Positions 1-6,855 of a stretch of DNA of 7,187 bases are shown here, one piece after another. Both the position numbers and the translations under genes were made by a program. Numbering within the stretch: position 1 is the first letter of the stretch; every line of letters begins with the position of its first letter. The DNA lies in NCBI GenBank assembly GCA_031288215.1, contig JAITRV010000152.1:1-7187 (forward strand), in the 5' to 3' direction. Under the pieces are notes generated by a model, which was given only the letters and a program-made list of their open reading frames with translations, was not told where the DNA came from and did not search any database. The stretch comes from Spirochaetaceae bacterium (lineage in GTDB: Bacteria > Spirochaetota > Spirochaetia > Treponematales > Breznakiellaceae).

Positions 1-1701
1 ATGCACCGGATCGATCCCGTAGGCCATACCCAGGGGGGTTATCAGGGGTAAAACGATGAGGATCGCGGAGAAGATATCCATCAGACACCCCACTACGAGG
101 AGGGAGAGGTTGAGAAGCAGGAGGAAGATGAATTTTGAACTGATGGTTTCCAGCATCCAGTCCGCGAGGATCATGGGCATATTGGTGTCCACAATATAAA
201 AAGATAAGGACTGGGACAGGGCAAGAATGGCCAGGACCCCGCCGATAATGGGAACGGACTTGAGGAACACCCCGGGGACCTGGGATAGGGGAATATCCCG
301 GTGAATAAGCACCTCGGTGATAAAAATATAGATGACCGCCACCCCGCCGATTTCCACCAGGGAGAGGAAGCCCGTAAAATAACTCACCACCAGAAAAAAG
401 GGCAGGAGTATCTCCAAAGCCGAACCCTTAAGGGATCTGAGGGCCCGTTTAGGGTCAAAAGGTTCCACCGGGATTTTAACCCTGACCGATGCGAAAATTC
501 CGAAGATGATCACCGCGATAACCAGGACCAGGCCGGGGATAAGGCCCCCTAAAAACATGTGGAAAACATTGATCTGGGCCATGGCCCCCACCAGGATCAG
601 GGGGAGGCTTGGAGGAAAAAGGAGGCCGATACTCCCCGCCGAGGTAAGGAGGCCGATGGAGAATTTTTCCGGATAAGTAACATGCTCCGAAAGGATGCTG
701 TAGAGGATCCCCCCCAGGGCAAGGATCGTCACCCCCGACGCGCCGGTAAAGGAGGTGAAGAATGCGCAGATGATCACCGTGGCGATGATCATCCCCCCGG
801 GAAGCCAGGAGAAGAGGCTGCGGAAGGTTTCGACCAGCCGCGTCCCGGCCCGGCTCTCCGAGAGGAAGAAGCCCACCAGGGTAAAGAGGGGAATGGCGAT
901 GATGTTGTCATTGGTCAGGGCCGAATAGATGTCGGTGGACACGACGTCCACCTGGCTCCCCGCCGCCGCCAGGAGGATCAGGACCAGGCCCCCCATGACC
1001 ACAAAGAGGGGGGTTCCCGCCAGGGCGGCGATGAGGAGGCAGATCACCGCCGCCGTCTTCACCTGCCAGGCGGCCAGGTAAAAGAAGTCCGAGAGCGTGA
1101 AGGCCCATTCGGGAAGATCGTATTCCCAGATGAATTTTACAATCGAGGGAAAGGAGACCGCCGTGCCCAGGATTATGGCCAGGACCGGGAAGATCCGTTT
1201 CCAGCCGGAGAGCCCGCTTTGCCGGGCAAAGCGGCAGGCGATAACTCCGTAGCCCAGGGGGATGACCAGCGCGAACACCCGGTCCGGGATAAAGGTAATG
1301 AGCTTCCCCATCATGCCGATCCTGATAAAGGCCGGGCCGGTCCAGGCGATCGCCGTTACCACAAAGGCGGACAGGAGGCTGGTGACGGTCCGAATCCGGG
1401 CCTTGAGGGCCTCCCCGGAAAAATACTGCACCAGGGCTATGGAGAGGTGCTCCCCCTGCCGGGTGGTGATCATCCCCGCGAGCATCCCCACCCAGAGGAG
1501 GAAGTGGATGATCAGCACGGAGGAACCCCGGATACCCGTATTGAAGACGATCCGGGCTACCGCCTCCGCGGCGGGAAACAGGGTCAGCAGGACCAGACAG
1601 CAGACGCAGAAACCGTCTTCAATCCTGAGAAAGAGGGACCGTTTTCCCTTTTCTGTCGTTTCCACGGTGTTTTCCGAAACCATCGATACACCCTCCTCCA
1701 T
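1..1701 (-). CDS. TRAP transporter fused permease, DctQ-DctM type (TatQM), 3' end outside window
   Basis: Integral inner-membrane permease of a TRAP transporter, expected to import a substrate with an ion gradient after delivery by the periplasmic protein encoded just upstream. Translation of the minus strand is open for 567 codons and reaches the window edge without a stop. Residues about 20-200 look like the small DctQ subunit (IEDGFC near the start, then hydrophobic helices and the HFLLWVGMLAG segment). From about residue 220 it reads as the large DctM subunit, with the family signature FTSFTGASGVTILALGG followed by PEKFSIGLLTSAGSIGLLFPPS. The two domains are fused in one chain, as in T. 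pallidum TP0958. DctM proteins normally end some 50-60 residues after the last visible motif (ITPLGMAYGIDPVH), so the missing part is short. In-frame ATGs lie at 1701 and 1683 and each has a GGAGGAGGG ribosome site. I chose 1701, but 1683 is equally possible. Substrate unknown. Confidence 0.93.
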   Translation of the reverse strand, partial: MEEGVSMVSENTVETTEKGKRSLFLRIEDGFCVCCLVLLTLFPAAEAVARIVFNTGIRGSSVLIIHFLLWVGMLAGMITTRQGEHLSIALVQYFSGEALKARIRTVTSLLSAFVVTAIAWTGPAFIRIGMMGKLITFIPDRVFALVIPLGYGVIACRFARQSGLSGWKRIFPVLAIILGTAVSFPSIVKFIWEYDLPEWAFTLSDFFYLAAWQVKTAAVICLLIAALAGTPLFVVMGGLVLILLAAAGSQVDVVSTDIYSALTNDNIIAIPLFTLVGFFLSESRAGTRLVETFRSLFSWLPGGMIIATVIICAFFTSFTGASGVTILALGGILYSILSEHVTYPEKFSIGLLTSAGSIGLLFPPSLPLILVGAMAQINVFHMFLGGLIPGLVLVIAVIIFGIFASVRVKIPVEPFDPKRALRSLKGSALEILLPFFLVVSYFTGFLSLVEIGGVAVIYIFITEVLIHRDIPLSQVPGVFLKSVPIIGGVLAILALSQSLSFYIVDTNMPMILADWMLETISSKFIFLLLLNLSLLVVGCLMDIFSAILIVLPLITPLGMAYGIDPVH

Positions 1702-1721
1702 AACACACCCTCCTCCATAAC
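1688..1721 (-). repeat. 17-bp tandem duplication carrying the ribosome binding site and ATG of the permease gene
   Basis: Read on the minus strand, GTTATGGAGGAGGGTGT occurs twice in immediate succession (1721-1705 and 1704-1688) with no mismatch. Each copy contains an ATG followed by GGAGGAGGG. The Shine-Dalgarno in the upstream copy serves the ATG at 1701, and the one in the downstream copy serves the ATG at 1683; these two ATGs are in frame. The ATG in the upstream copy, at 1718, is out of frame with the permease. The duplication therefore gives two near-identical start cassettes in the 46-bp gap after the binding-protein gene. Confidence 0.85.
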
Positions 1722-1747
1722 CTCCTCCCCGACAACTCCCTCCCCGG

Positions 1748-2776
1748 TCAGTTCTCCCCCCGGTAGTTCCGGAGTATCCCCTGGATCCGGTTGTACATGC
1801 CCCGGTGGAACACGTTCCGGTCCACCAGGTCGGGAATATGCTGGTATATCTCCTGATACCAGAGCTGCTCCTGGGCGGGAGTCACCTCGCAGAGCCGGAG
1901 GCCCTCCCGGGTCATTTGGGTGACCGCCGCTTCCTCGCTGGCCTGGAAGGAACTCTCAAATTCCCTACCCGCCTGCATGGTTATTTCCATCAGCCGCGCC
2001 CGGTAGGCCTGGGGGATCCGGTTCCAGGCGTTCCGGCTCATGAGGATACCCCCCATAAAGGGAGCCAGGTTGATGGTACACATATTCCGGACTATCGTGT
2101 GGAGCCGGAAGGAGGAAACCGCCACGGGATTCATGTAGACCGCGTCGATCATCCCGCTGTTCAGGCGCTGGGCAATATCGGAGTAGGTGACCCGAACCAT
2201 CTGGAAGCCCATGGTCCTGAAGGCGTCCATCAGTTCCTCCTCGTCGGGGCTGGTCCCCAGTTTGAGCTTCCGTAGGTCCGCCGGGGTATAGACGGGGCTG
2301 CGGGAGAAGACCTTTATCCAGCCCGCCTTGACCCAGGCGAGGCTGATGTACCCTTCCTGTTCTATCCGGGCGTTCAGTTCCTGCCGGACCTGACTGAGCA
2401 CCGTGTCCAGTTCGGCGTTGTTTCTGATGAGGAAGGGGATGCTCAGGGCCATAATCTCCGGGGCAACGGAGGTGAAGGCGACGCTGGTGAGGATCGCCGC
2501 CTGAATTTTGTCCTGCCGGAGTTTCATCAGGTATTCCCCTTCGCTGCCGGGGTATTGGTGGATGATCCTGAGACTTACCTCCCCGTTGGTAGCCTGCCCC
2601 CACTCGTAGGCGATCCGGTCAAGGGTCTTTCCCCAGGGGGAATTCCGGGGCAGGGAGGAGGCCAGGGTAATGGTAAGCCCCCGTTGACGCTGGGCAAAAA
2701 GGGCGGCAGGGGCCAGGCCGGCGTATAAGCCGAAGAAGGCCAGCAGCAAAGGAAAAACACGCTTTTTACAGAACAT
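1748..2776 (-). CDS. TRAP transporter periplasmic substrate-binding protein, DctP/TatP type
   Basis: Periplasmic binding protein of the DctP family, which captures the ligand and hands it to the permease encoded next. Length (342 aa) is normal for the family. Residues 1-28 form a Sec signal peptide (KKR, a hydrophobic run, then a probable cut after ALFA-28). There is no lipobox, the only early Cys being residue 3, so the product should be soluble in the periplasm. The mature start ITLASSLPRNSPWGKTL resembles the conserved opening of DctP proteins, and IMALSIPFLIRN and the YMNPVAV region fit the same fold. The usual ligand-carboxylate arginine in the motif LK-I/L-R-V/T appears as LKLGT, with Gly174 in its place, which suggests a ligand that is not a simple organic acid. 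The start at 2776 is forced by an in-frame stop just upstream; AAAAGGAG (2787-2794) lies 10 bp before it. Neighbouring TatT and TatQM genes support the TatP assignment. Confidence 0.92.
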   Translation of the reverse strand: MFCKKRVFPLLLAFFGLYAGLAPAALFAQRQRGLTITLASSLPRNSPWGKTLDRIAYEWGQATNGEVSLRIIHQYPGSEGEYLMKLRQDKIQAAILTSVAFTSVAPEIMALSIPFLIRNNAELDTVLSQVRQELNARIEQEGYISLAWVKAGWIKVFSRSPVYTPADLRKLKLGTSPDEEELMDAFRTMGFQMVRVTYSDIAQRLNSGMIDAVYMNPVAVSSFRLHTIVRNMCTINLAPFMGGILMSRNAWNRIPQAYRARLMEITMQAGREFESSFQASEEAAVTQMTREGLRLCEVTPAQEQLWYQEIYQHIPDLVDRNVFHRGMYNRIQGILRNYRGEN

Positions 2777-2802
2777 CGCTCACAAACTCCTTTTATGCAT
2801 TT

Positions 2803-2833
2803 ATTATAGAGAGCGCACTATTTTATAGAACAA
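2803..2833 (-). promoter_or_regulatory. possible sigma70 promoter ahead of the binding-protein gene
   Basis: The AT-rich 75-bp gap between the TatT and TatP genes contains a perfect minus-strand -10 box, TATAAT (2808-2803). The best upstream -35 candidate is TTGTTC (2833-2828) with a long 19-bp spacer, so the pair is only moderately convincing. If used, transcription would start near 2796 and give a leader of about 20 nt that includes the AAAAGGAG ribosome site. It could raise TatP and TatQM expression above TatT. Confidence 0.4.
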
Positions 2834-2851
2834 TTATGGACGCTTTAGATT

Positions 2852-3805
2852 TCATCCTTCCCTTTCATCATCCTCCGGTTCATCTTCCGTTTCGAGGAAA
2901 TAATCAGCGGCCGTCTCCAAAAGGAGCCGGGCCTTTTTCTGGGCCAGGATATTCACCAGCCGGTTCGGGGGGTCCGCGTCCACATCCAGGGACAGGGCCT
3001 TCTCCAGCATGGCCTTGAAGGCCCCATAATCCTGGGTGGGGATCAGCACCGACTGGGCATAGGAAACATAGGGGCCCGCCAAAAGGCCCCCGGATTTCTC
3101 CAGGGCCCGCTGAAAGTGGAGTTCGGCCCTGGTTTTATCCCCCCCGATGGATTCGGGCAGGGCGGACAGGGCCGTAATATAGAATTCATCCAGGGCGCCG
3201 TGGTTAAAATCGGGGTCCAATTCGTAGGCCCGGTTTATCCAGCTCATCAGATCCGGCACCCGGCTGCCGAGCTGTAAGTCGAAGGGGTTCAGGGAATAGG
3301 CGGCGAGGTAACCCGCCGCGGTCCAGTAGAGGAGGGGCACGTCGGCCCGGGTCATCCGGGCCAGGGTAGCCGCCGCGCCTTCGCCGGCTATGCGGGGGTA
3401 CTTCTTCTCCAGCCCCCCGTAGAGGATATCCGCCCCCCGGAGGTAGAGCCGCCGGGCCCGCTCCAGGGAAGCCTGCCGTTCCTCGTATTGCTCGACGGGC
3501 AGAAATTCCGCGGGGGCCTGGACAAAGGCATTGGCGTACATGACGAAAAGGGAGCCCGTGGTGAGGATCAGGCCCTGATGATTCGGGTTGGCGGCCAGGA
3601 GGCTCTCGTACATCTTTATGGCAAAGGGCAGCGCGTCCCCCACAAGAACGAGGTCCGAATCCCCGGTGAAAACGGCGCTGCTTCCCTCCCCGGTGAGGGC
3701 GTTGGAAACCGCTTTGACCGCCATCTTGTTTATCGAACACGCCGTCAGCGGGAAGAAAAGCAGGAAAAACACCCCCGCCTGAACCGCTCCCATCCGCTTC
3801 TTCAT
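2852..3805 (-). CDS. TatT-type TPR lipoprotein of a TRAP transporter (TRAP T-component)
   Basis: Lipoprotein partner of the TRAP binding protein. In T. pallidum the homologue TP0956 (TatT) is a helical TPR-like protein that forms a complex with TatP. Residues 1-22 are a lipoprotein signal peptide ending in the lipobox L20-T21-A22-C23, so Cys23 should be acylated and the mature protein membrane-anchored on the periplasmic side. The 317-aa chain is mostly alpha-helical. Features I associate with the T-component family are ALPFAIKMYESLLAANPNH (TPR-like helices, about 58-76), a central YWTAAGYLAAY (160-170), LPESIGGDK (216-224) and the following helical pair RAELHFQRALEKS. The acidic tail (EDEPEDDER) is probably disordered. 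It starts at the ATG preceded by a G-rich AGGGGGCGG site, 27 bp after the phosphohexomutase stop, so it can belong to that transcript. The precise role in transport is unknown. Confidence 0.88.
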   Translation of the reverse strand: MKKRMGAVQAGVFFLLFFPLTACSINKMAVKAVSNALTGEGSSAVFTGDSDLVLVGDALPFAIKMYESLLAANPNHQGLILTTGSLFVMYANAFVQAPAEFLPVEQYEERQASLERARRLYLRGADILYGGLEKKYPRIAGEGAAATLARMTRADVPLLYWTAAGYLAAYSLNPFDLQLGSRVPDLMSWINRAYELDPDFNHGALDEFYITALSALPESIGGDKTRAELHFQRALEKSGGLLAGPYVSYAQSVLIPTQDYGAFKAMLEKALSLDVDADPPNRLVNILAQKKARLLLETAADYFLETEDEPEDDEREG

Positions 3806-3832
3806 CGTTCCGCCCCCTTTTTCCGCATCGCC

Positions 3833-5614
3833 TTAGCCGCCGATAACCCGGCGTATGTCGGCCTTGATGGCCTCAAGTTTCCGGGCCGCTTCGGCCTTTG
3901 CCCCGCCGAGCCCCGCCGAGCCTACTTCGGCGCAGCAGCTCGCGTAGAATTTGATCTTCGGCTCGGTGCCGCTGGGCCGGGCGCTGACCACGGTCCCGTC
4001 CTTCAGGTAAAACTGGAGGACGTCGCTCTTGGGAAGGTCCACCGGCTCCTGCCGGCCGCCCTCCCCGCCGTACTTCCAGACCGACTCCCGGATGTCCCGA
4101 ACCTTTTCCACCGGAATTCCCCCCAGGGTTTTCGGGGGATGCTTCCGGTATTCTTCCATGATGCCCTGCATGATGCCGGGCCCTTCAGGACCCTGGAAAT
4201 ACTTGGAGATCCCCAATTCCTGCCAGTAGCCGTTGGCCGTGTAGAGTTCCTCCAGGCGGTCCAGGAGGCTTTTGCCCCGGCTCCGCCAGTAGAGGGTCAT
4301 CTCCGCCACCATGGCCGCGGCGGAAATCCCGTCTTTGTCCCGAACCTCGTCCTCCACCAGGTAGCCGTAGCTCTCCTCGGTGCCGTACACCACGGTATAG
4401 CCCCGGCCGTCGCTTTCGCACCGCCGCATGATGTCGGCGATCCACTTGAACCCCGTGAGGCACTCGACGCATTCCACCCCGTAGGAGGCGGCCAGGCGTT
4501 TCTGCATCCCCGTGGTGACGACGGTGTTGACCATCACCGGCTTGGCCGGCATCTTTCCCGTTTCTTTCAGGGAGAGGAAGAGGTAGTCCCCCAGGAGCAC
4601 TCCGAGCTGATTGCCGGTAACAAGGACGAATTCCCCCGTTCCCGCCTTCGCCGGAACCGCGATGCCGATCCGGTCCGCGTCGGGGTCGGTGGCCATCACC
4701 ACGTCGGCCTGTTCCTTCTTGCCCAACTGAACGGCCAGTTCCAGGGCCGCGGCCTCCTCGGGGTTGGGGAAGGCTACCGTGGGAAAGTCCCCGTTACCTT
4801 CCCTTTGCTCCGGCACCGTGAGCACCCGCAGGCCCAGGCTTCCCAGGACCGCTTCCACGTGCATCGCCCCGGTCCCGTGGAGGGGGGTATAGACGATCTT
4901 CACCTCCCCCGCATGGGCCCGGATCAGATCCGGCCGGAAGAGGCGGCTGCGCACCATCTCCTGGTAGGGCCCGTCGATCTCCGTATCGATGATTTCCAGA
5001 AGGCGGCGGCGGAGGGCCTCTTCCCGGCTTATCTCCTTGATGGCCGTCACGGCGTTCACCTCGTCGATGATCCCCTGGTCGTGGGGGGGAACCACCTGGG
5101 AACCGTCGTTCCAGTAGGCCTTATACCCGTTGTATTGGGGGGGATTATGGCTGGCGGTTACCACGATTCCCGTGTCGCAGCCCAGGCGCCGGATGGCAAA
5201 AGAAAGCTCCGGGGTGGGCCGCAGGGACGAGAAGAGGTAGGCCTTGATCCCGTTGGCGGCGAAGATCAGCGCCGCGGCCTCGGCGAATTCCGAGGAATAG
5301 TGCCGGCTGTCGTAGGCAATGGCCGCGGAAAGCCCCGCCCCCCCCGCGGCGGCCTTATCGGGGAAGGTCTTGAGGAGGTAGGAGGCAAGCCCCTGGGTGG
5401 CGCTCTTGACCACCAGGGTATTCATCCGGTTATAGCCCCCCCCGATGACTCCCCGCAGGCCCCCGGTCCCGAATTCCAGGTTCCGGTAAAATCGGTCTTC
5501 CAGTTCCTTCCAATCCTCCGCGGCCAGGAGTTTTTCCACCTCGGAGCGGAAGCCCGCGTCCTTTTCCCGGGCGATATAATCCTTTGCCCGGGAAATAATG
5601 TCGTTTTTTTCCAT
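3833..5614 (-). CDS. alpha-D-phosphohexomutase (phosphoglucomutase/phosphomannomutase, PGM2-like)
   Basis: Cytoplasmic enzyme that interconverts hexose 1- and 6-phosphates, most likely glucose (possibly also mannose or pentose phosphates), through a phosphoserine and a bisphosphate intermediate. It links glycolysis with glycogen and envelope-sugar synthesis. At 593 aa it has the length of the PGM2/PgcA branch. All four domain signatures are present: catalytic loop TASHNP with Ser155, metal loop DPDADR (310-315), sugar-specificity loop GTEESYGY (411-418) and C-terminal phosphate loop RPSGTEPKIKFY (about 546-557). EFGTGGLRG (47-55) at the N-terminus is also typical of this branch. Nothing needed for catalysis seems missing. 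The ATG at 5614 lies 3 bp after the stop of the upstream ATPase gene, and its Shine-Dalgarno GGAGG (5629-5625) is inside that gene, so translation may be coupled. Exact substrate preference cannot be read from the sequence. Confidence 0.95.
   Translation of the reverse strand: MEKNDIISRAKDYIAREKDAGFRSEVEKLLAAEDWKELEDRFYRNLEFGTGGLRGVIGGGYNRMNTLVVKSATQGLASYLLKTFPDKAAAGGAGLSAAIAYDSRHYSSEFAEAAALIFAANGIKAYLFSSLRPTPELSFAIRRLGCDTGIVVTASHNPPQYNGYKAYWNDGSQVVPPHDQGIIDEVNAVTAIKEISREEALRRRLLEIIDTEIDGPYQEMVRSRLFRPDLIRAHAGEVKIVYTPLHGTGAMHVEAVLGSLGLRVLTVPEQREGNGDFPTVAFPNPEEAAALELAVQLGKKEQADVVMATDPDADRIGIAVPAKAGTGEFVLVTGNQLGVLLGDYLFLSLKETGKMPAKPVMVNTVVTTGMQKRLAASYGVECVECLTGFKWIADIMRRCESDGRGYTVVYGTEESYGYLVEDEVRDKDGISAAAMVAEMTLYWRSRGKSLLDRLEELYTANGYWQELGISKYFQGPEGPGIMQGIMEEYRKHPPKTLGGIPVEKVRDIRESVWKYGGEGGRQEPVDLPKSDVLQFYLKDGTVVSARPSGTEPKIKFYASCCAEVGSAGLGGAKAEAARKLEAIKADIRRVIGG
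3901..3920 (-). repeat. 10-bp perfect tandem repeat inside the phosphohexomutase C-terminus
   Basis: On the plus strand CCCCGCCGAG occurs twice in a row. It encodes part of the Gly/Ala-rich linker after the phosphate-binding loop (around residues 565-571). Because the unit is not a multiple of three, gain or loss of one copy would shift the frame of only the last roughly 25 residues. Confidence 0.6.
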
Positions 5615-5617
5615 AAC

Positions 5618-6820
5618 CTAAGCGCCTCCGTCTCTAGTATATCCCCCATTTCCATGGGATACAAGTAGCGGATCGCCTCCTAAGAGGAATTCTTCCCAAT
5701 TCTCCCGGCTTATGACGGCGCAGCGGGCCTGGGGGTATGAGCGGCGGAAGGCTTCGGGAATGGAGTCCGGGCCTTTCTTCCATTTAAATTCATAGGCAAA
5801 GAGGGCCTCTCCCCGCTGTTCTATCAGGTCCACCTCTTTTTGCTCCCAGGTCCGCCAAAACCGGGGCTCATTCGTAAAACCCGATGCCATGCCCGCATAT
5901 TGGCGGGTTTTTATCCGCTCGGACATGAGAAAATTTTCCCAAAGATGCCCCAGGTCATTCCGTTGCGCCGGGGGATTAAAGGCCGAAATGAGGACATTCC
6001 GAATCCCCGTATCAAAAAAATAGTATTTTGATTTTTTGCTTATCTCGTTACGGGCATTTCCGCTGAAGCCCCGGACCTGGTAGATCACATAGGCCTTCTC
6101 CAAAAGGTCCACATAGCGGGCGACGGTTTTTTTATCCAGGGAGAGCTTTTGCCCCAGTTCGGTATGGCTTACCTCGCTTCCGATCTGCCAGGCCAAAAGC
6201 CTGAGAAGATCCAGCAGCACCTTGGAGGATTTGATGCGGTCCAGTTCCAGGATATCCTTGAGGAGGTAAGAACCCGCCAGTTCCTGCAGAATTTCCTGTT
6301 TTTCCGCCGCGGTCCCCGCGCAGAGAACCGCGGGGTACATGCCGTAAACGAGAAAATCCTCCAGGCGGCGATCCAGTTCAAAGACCGGCTGTTTCCGGCC
6401 AAGCTCAAAAAGGGAAAGCGGGTAGAGGGGCAGATCTTTTTTCCGCCCGGTCAGGGGCTCCCCCACCTGGCCGGCCAATTCAAAGGCCGAGGAACCGCTG
6501 ATGAGGATGGAGAGTTCCGGCCGATGGTCGGTGAGAATCTTGAGGGCCCGGCCGATCTCCGGAATCCGTTGCGCCTCATCGATCACCAGGAGATCGAGCC
6601 CCTCGACAAACCTGAAGATGTCCTGAAAGTTCCCCGGGGAAAGCCGTTCATGGACCAGCACATTATCCCCGGACTCCAGGCGGAACCGGTACCCGGAGGG
6701 AAGCCGGGAGAGGAGGGTGTTCAAGAGGGTAGTCTTGCCCACCTGCCGGGCGCCATAGAGGATATACACCCTTCCCGGCCGCATGGTATCGATAAGTCCC
6801 TCATAAATTCTCGGCATCAT
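5618..6820 (-). CDS. AAA-family ATPase with DUF4143-type C-terminus
   Basis: Member of the widespread, poorly understood AAA_14/DUF4143 ATPases; no defined cellular role. Numbering from the ATG at 6820 (400 aa): Walker A GARQVGKTT at 23-31, Walker B LLVIDEAQ at 77-84, sensor-like ISGSS at 107-111. A winged-helix-like segment EVSHTELGQKLSLDKKTVARYVDLLEKAYVI lies at about 216-246, then the YYFFDTGIRN motif (266-275). A C-terminal nuclease-like fold carries EVD (329-331) and EFK (344-346), matching the E/D...ExK pattern of PD-(D/E)xK enzymes. A GTG at 6838 would add 6 residues. I prefer 6820 because a strong promoter predicts transcription starting at that A; the next codon (6817) is also ATG. 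No Shine-Dalgarno lies at a suitable distance, consistent with a leaderless message. It overlaps the phosphohexomutase ribosome site and contains more AT-rich patches than its neighbours, which hints at an acquired gene. Confidence 0.9.
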   Translation of the reverse strand: MMPRIYEGLIDTMRPGRVYILYGARQVGKTTLLNTLLSRLPSGYRFRLESGDNVLVHERLSPGNFQDIFRFVEGLDLLVIDEAQRIPEIGRALKILTDHRPELSILISGSSAFELAGQVGEPLTGRKKDLPLYPLSLFELGRKQPVFELDRRLEDFLVYGMYPAVLCAGTAAEKQEILQELAGSYLLKDILELDRIKSSKVLLDLLRLLAWQIGSEVSHTELGQKLSLDKKTVARYVDLLEKAYVIYQVRGFSGNARNEISKKSKYYFFDTGIRNVLISAFNPPAQRNDLGHLWENFLMSERIKTRQYAGMASGFTNEPRFWRTWEQKEVDLIEQRGEALFAYEFKWKKGPDSIPEAFRRSYPQARCAVISRENWEEFLLGGDPLLVSHGNGGYTRDGGA

Positions 6821-6826
6821 AGGTTC

Positions 6827-6855
6827 AGTATAACGCACTCCCCCAAATATGTCAA
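6827..6855 (-). promoter_or_regulatory. strong sigma70-type promoter of the ATPase gene, predicted leaderless
   Basis: Minus strand: -35 TTGACA (6855-6850, perfect), 17-bp spacer, -10 TATACT (6832-6827, one mismatch). Six bases separate the -10 box from the ATG at 6820, so the expected transcription start is at or within a base or two of the A of that ATG. The -35 lies inside the gene-proximal 33-bp repeat unit, and the -10 overlaps codons 3-4 of the alternative GTG reading, which argues against the GTG start. Confidence 0.75.

Noticed and set aside
559..1923. A 454-codon plus-strand open frame antisense to the permease gene
   Set aside because: The opposite strand encodes an uninterrupted DctQ-DctM protein. 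The plus-strand product is low-complexity, charged and Pro/Gly-rich, without family features.
3072..3095. GGGCCC/GGCCCCC hairpin-like stretch
   Set aside because: It is inside the conserved TatT coding sequence and explained by GC-rich codons; no U-tract follows on either strand.
3488..5668. A 726-codon plus-strand open frame antisense to the TatT and phosphohexomutase genes
   Set aside because: It lies opposite two genes with clear family motifs. Its translation is rich in Gly, His, Arg and Pro with no recognisable domain, as expected for an antisense frame in GC-rich DNA.
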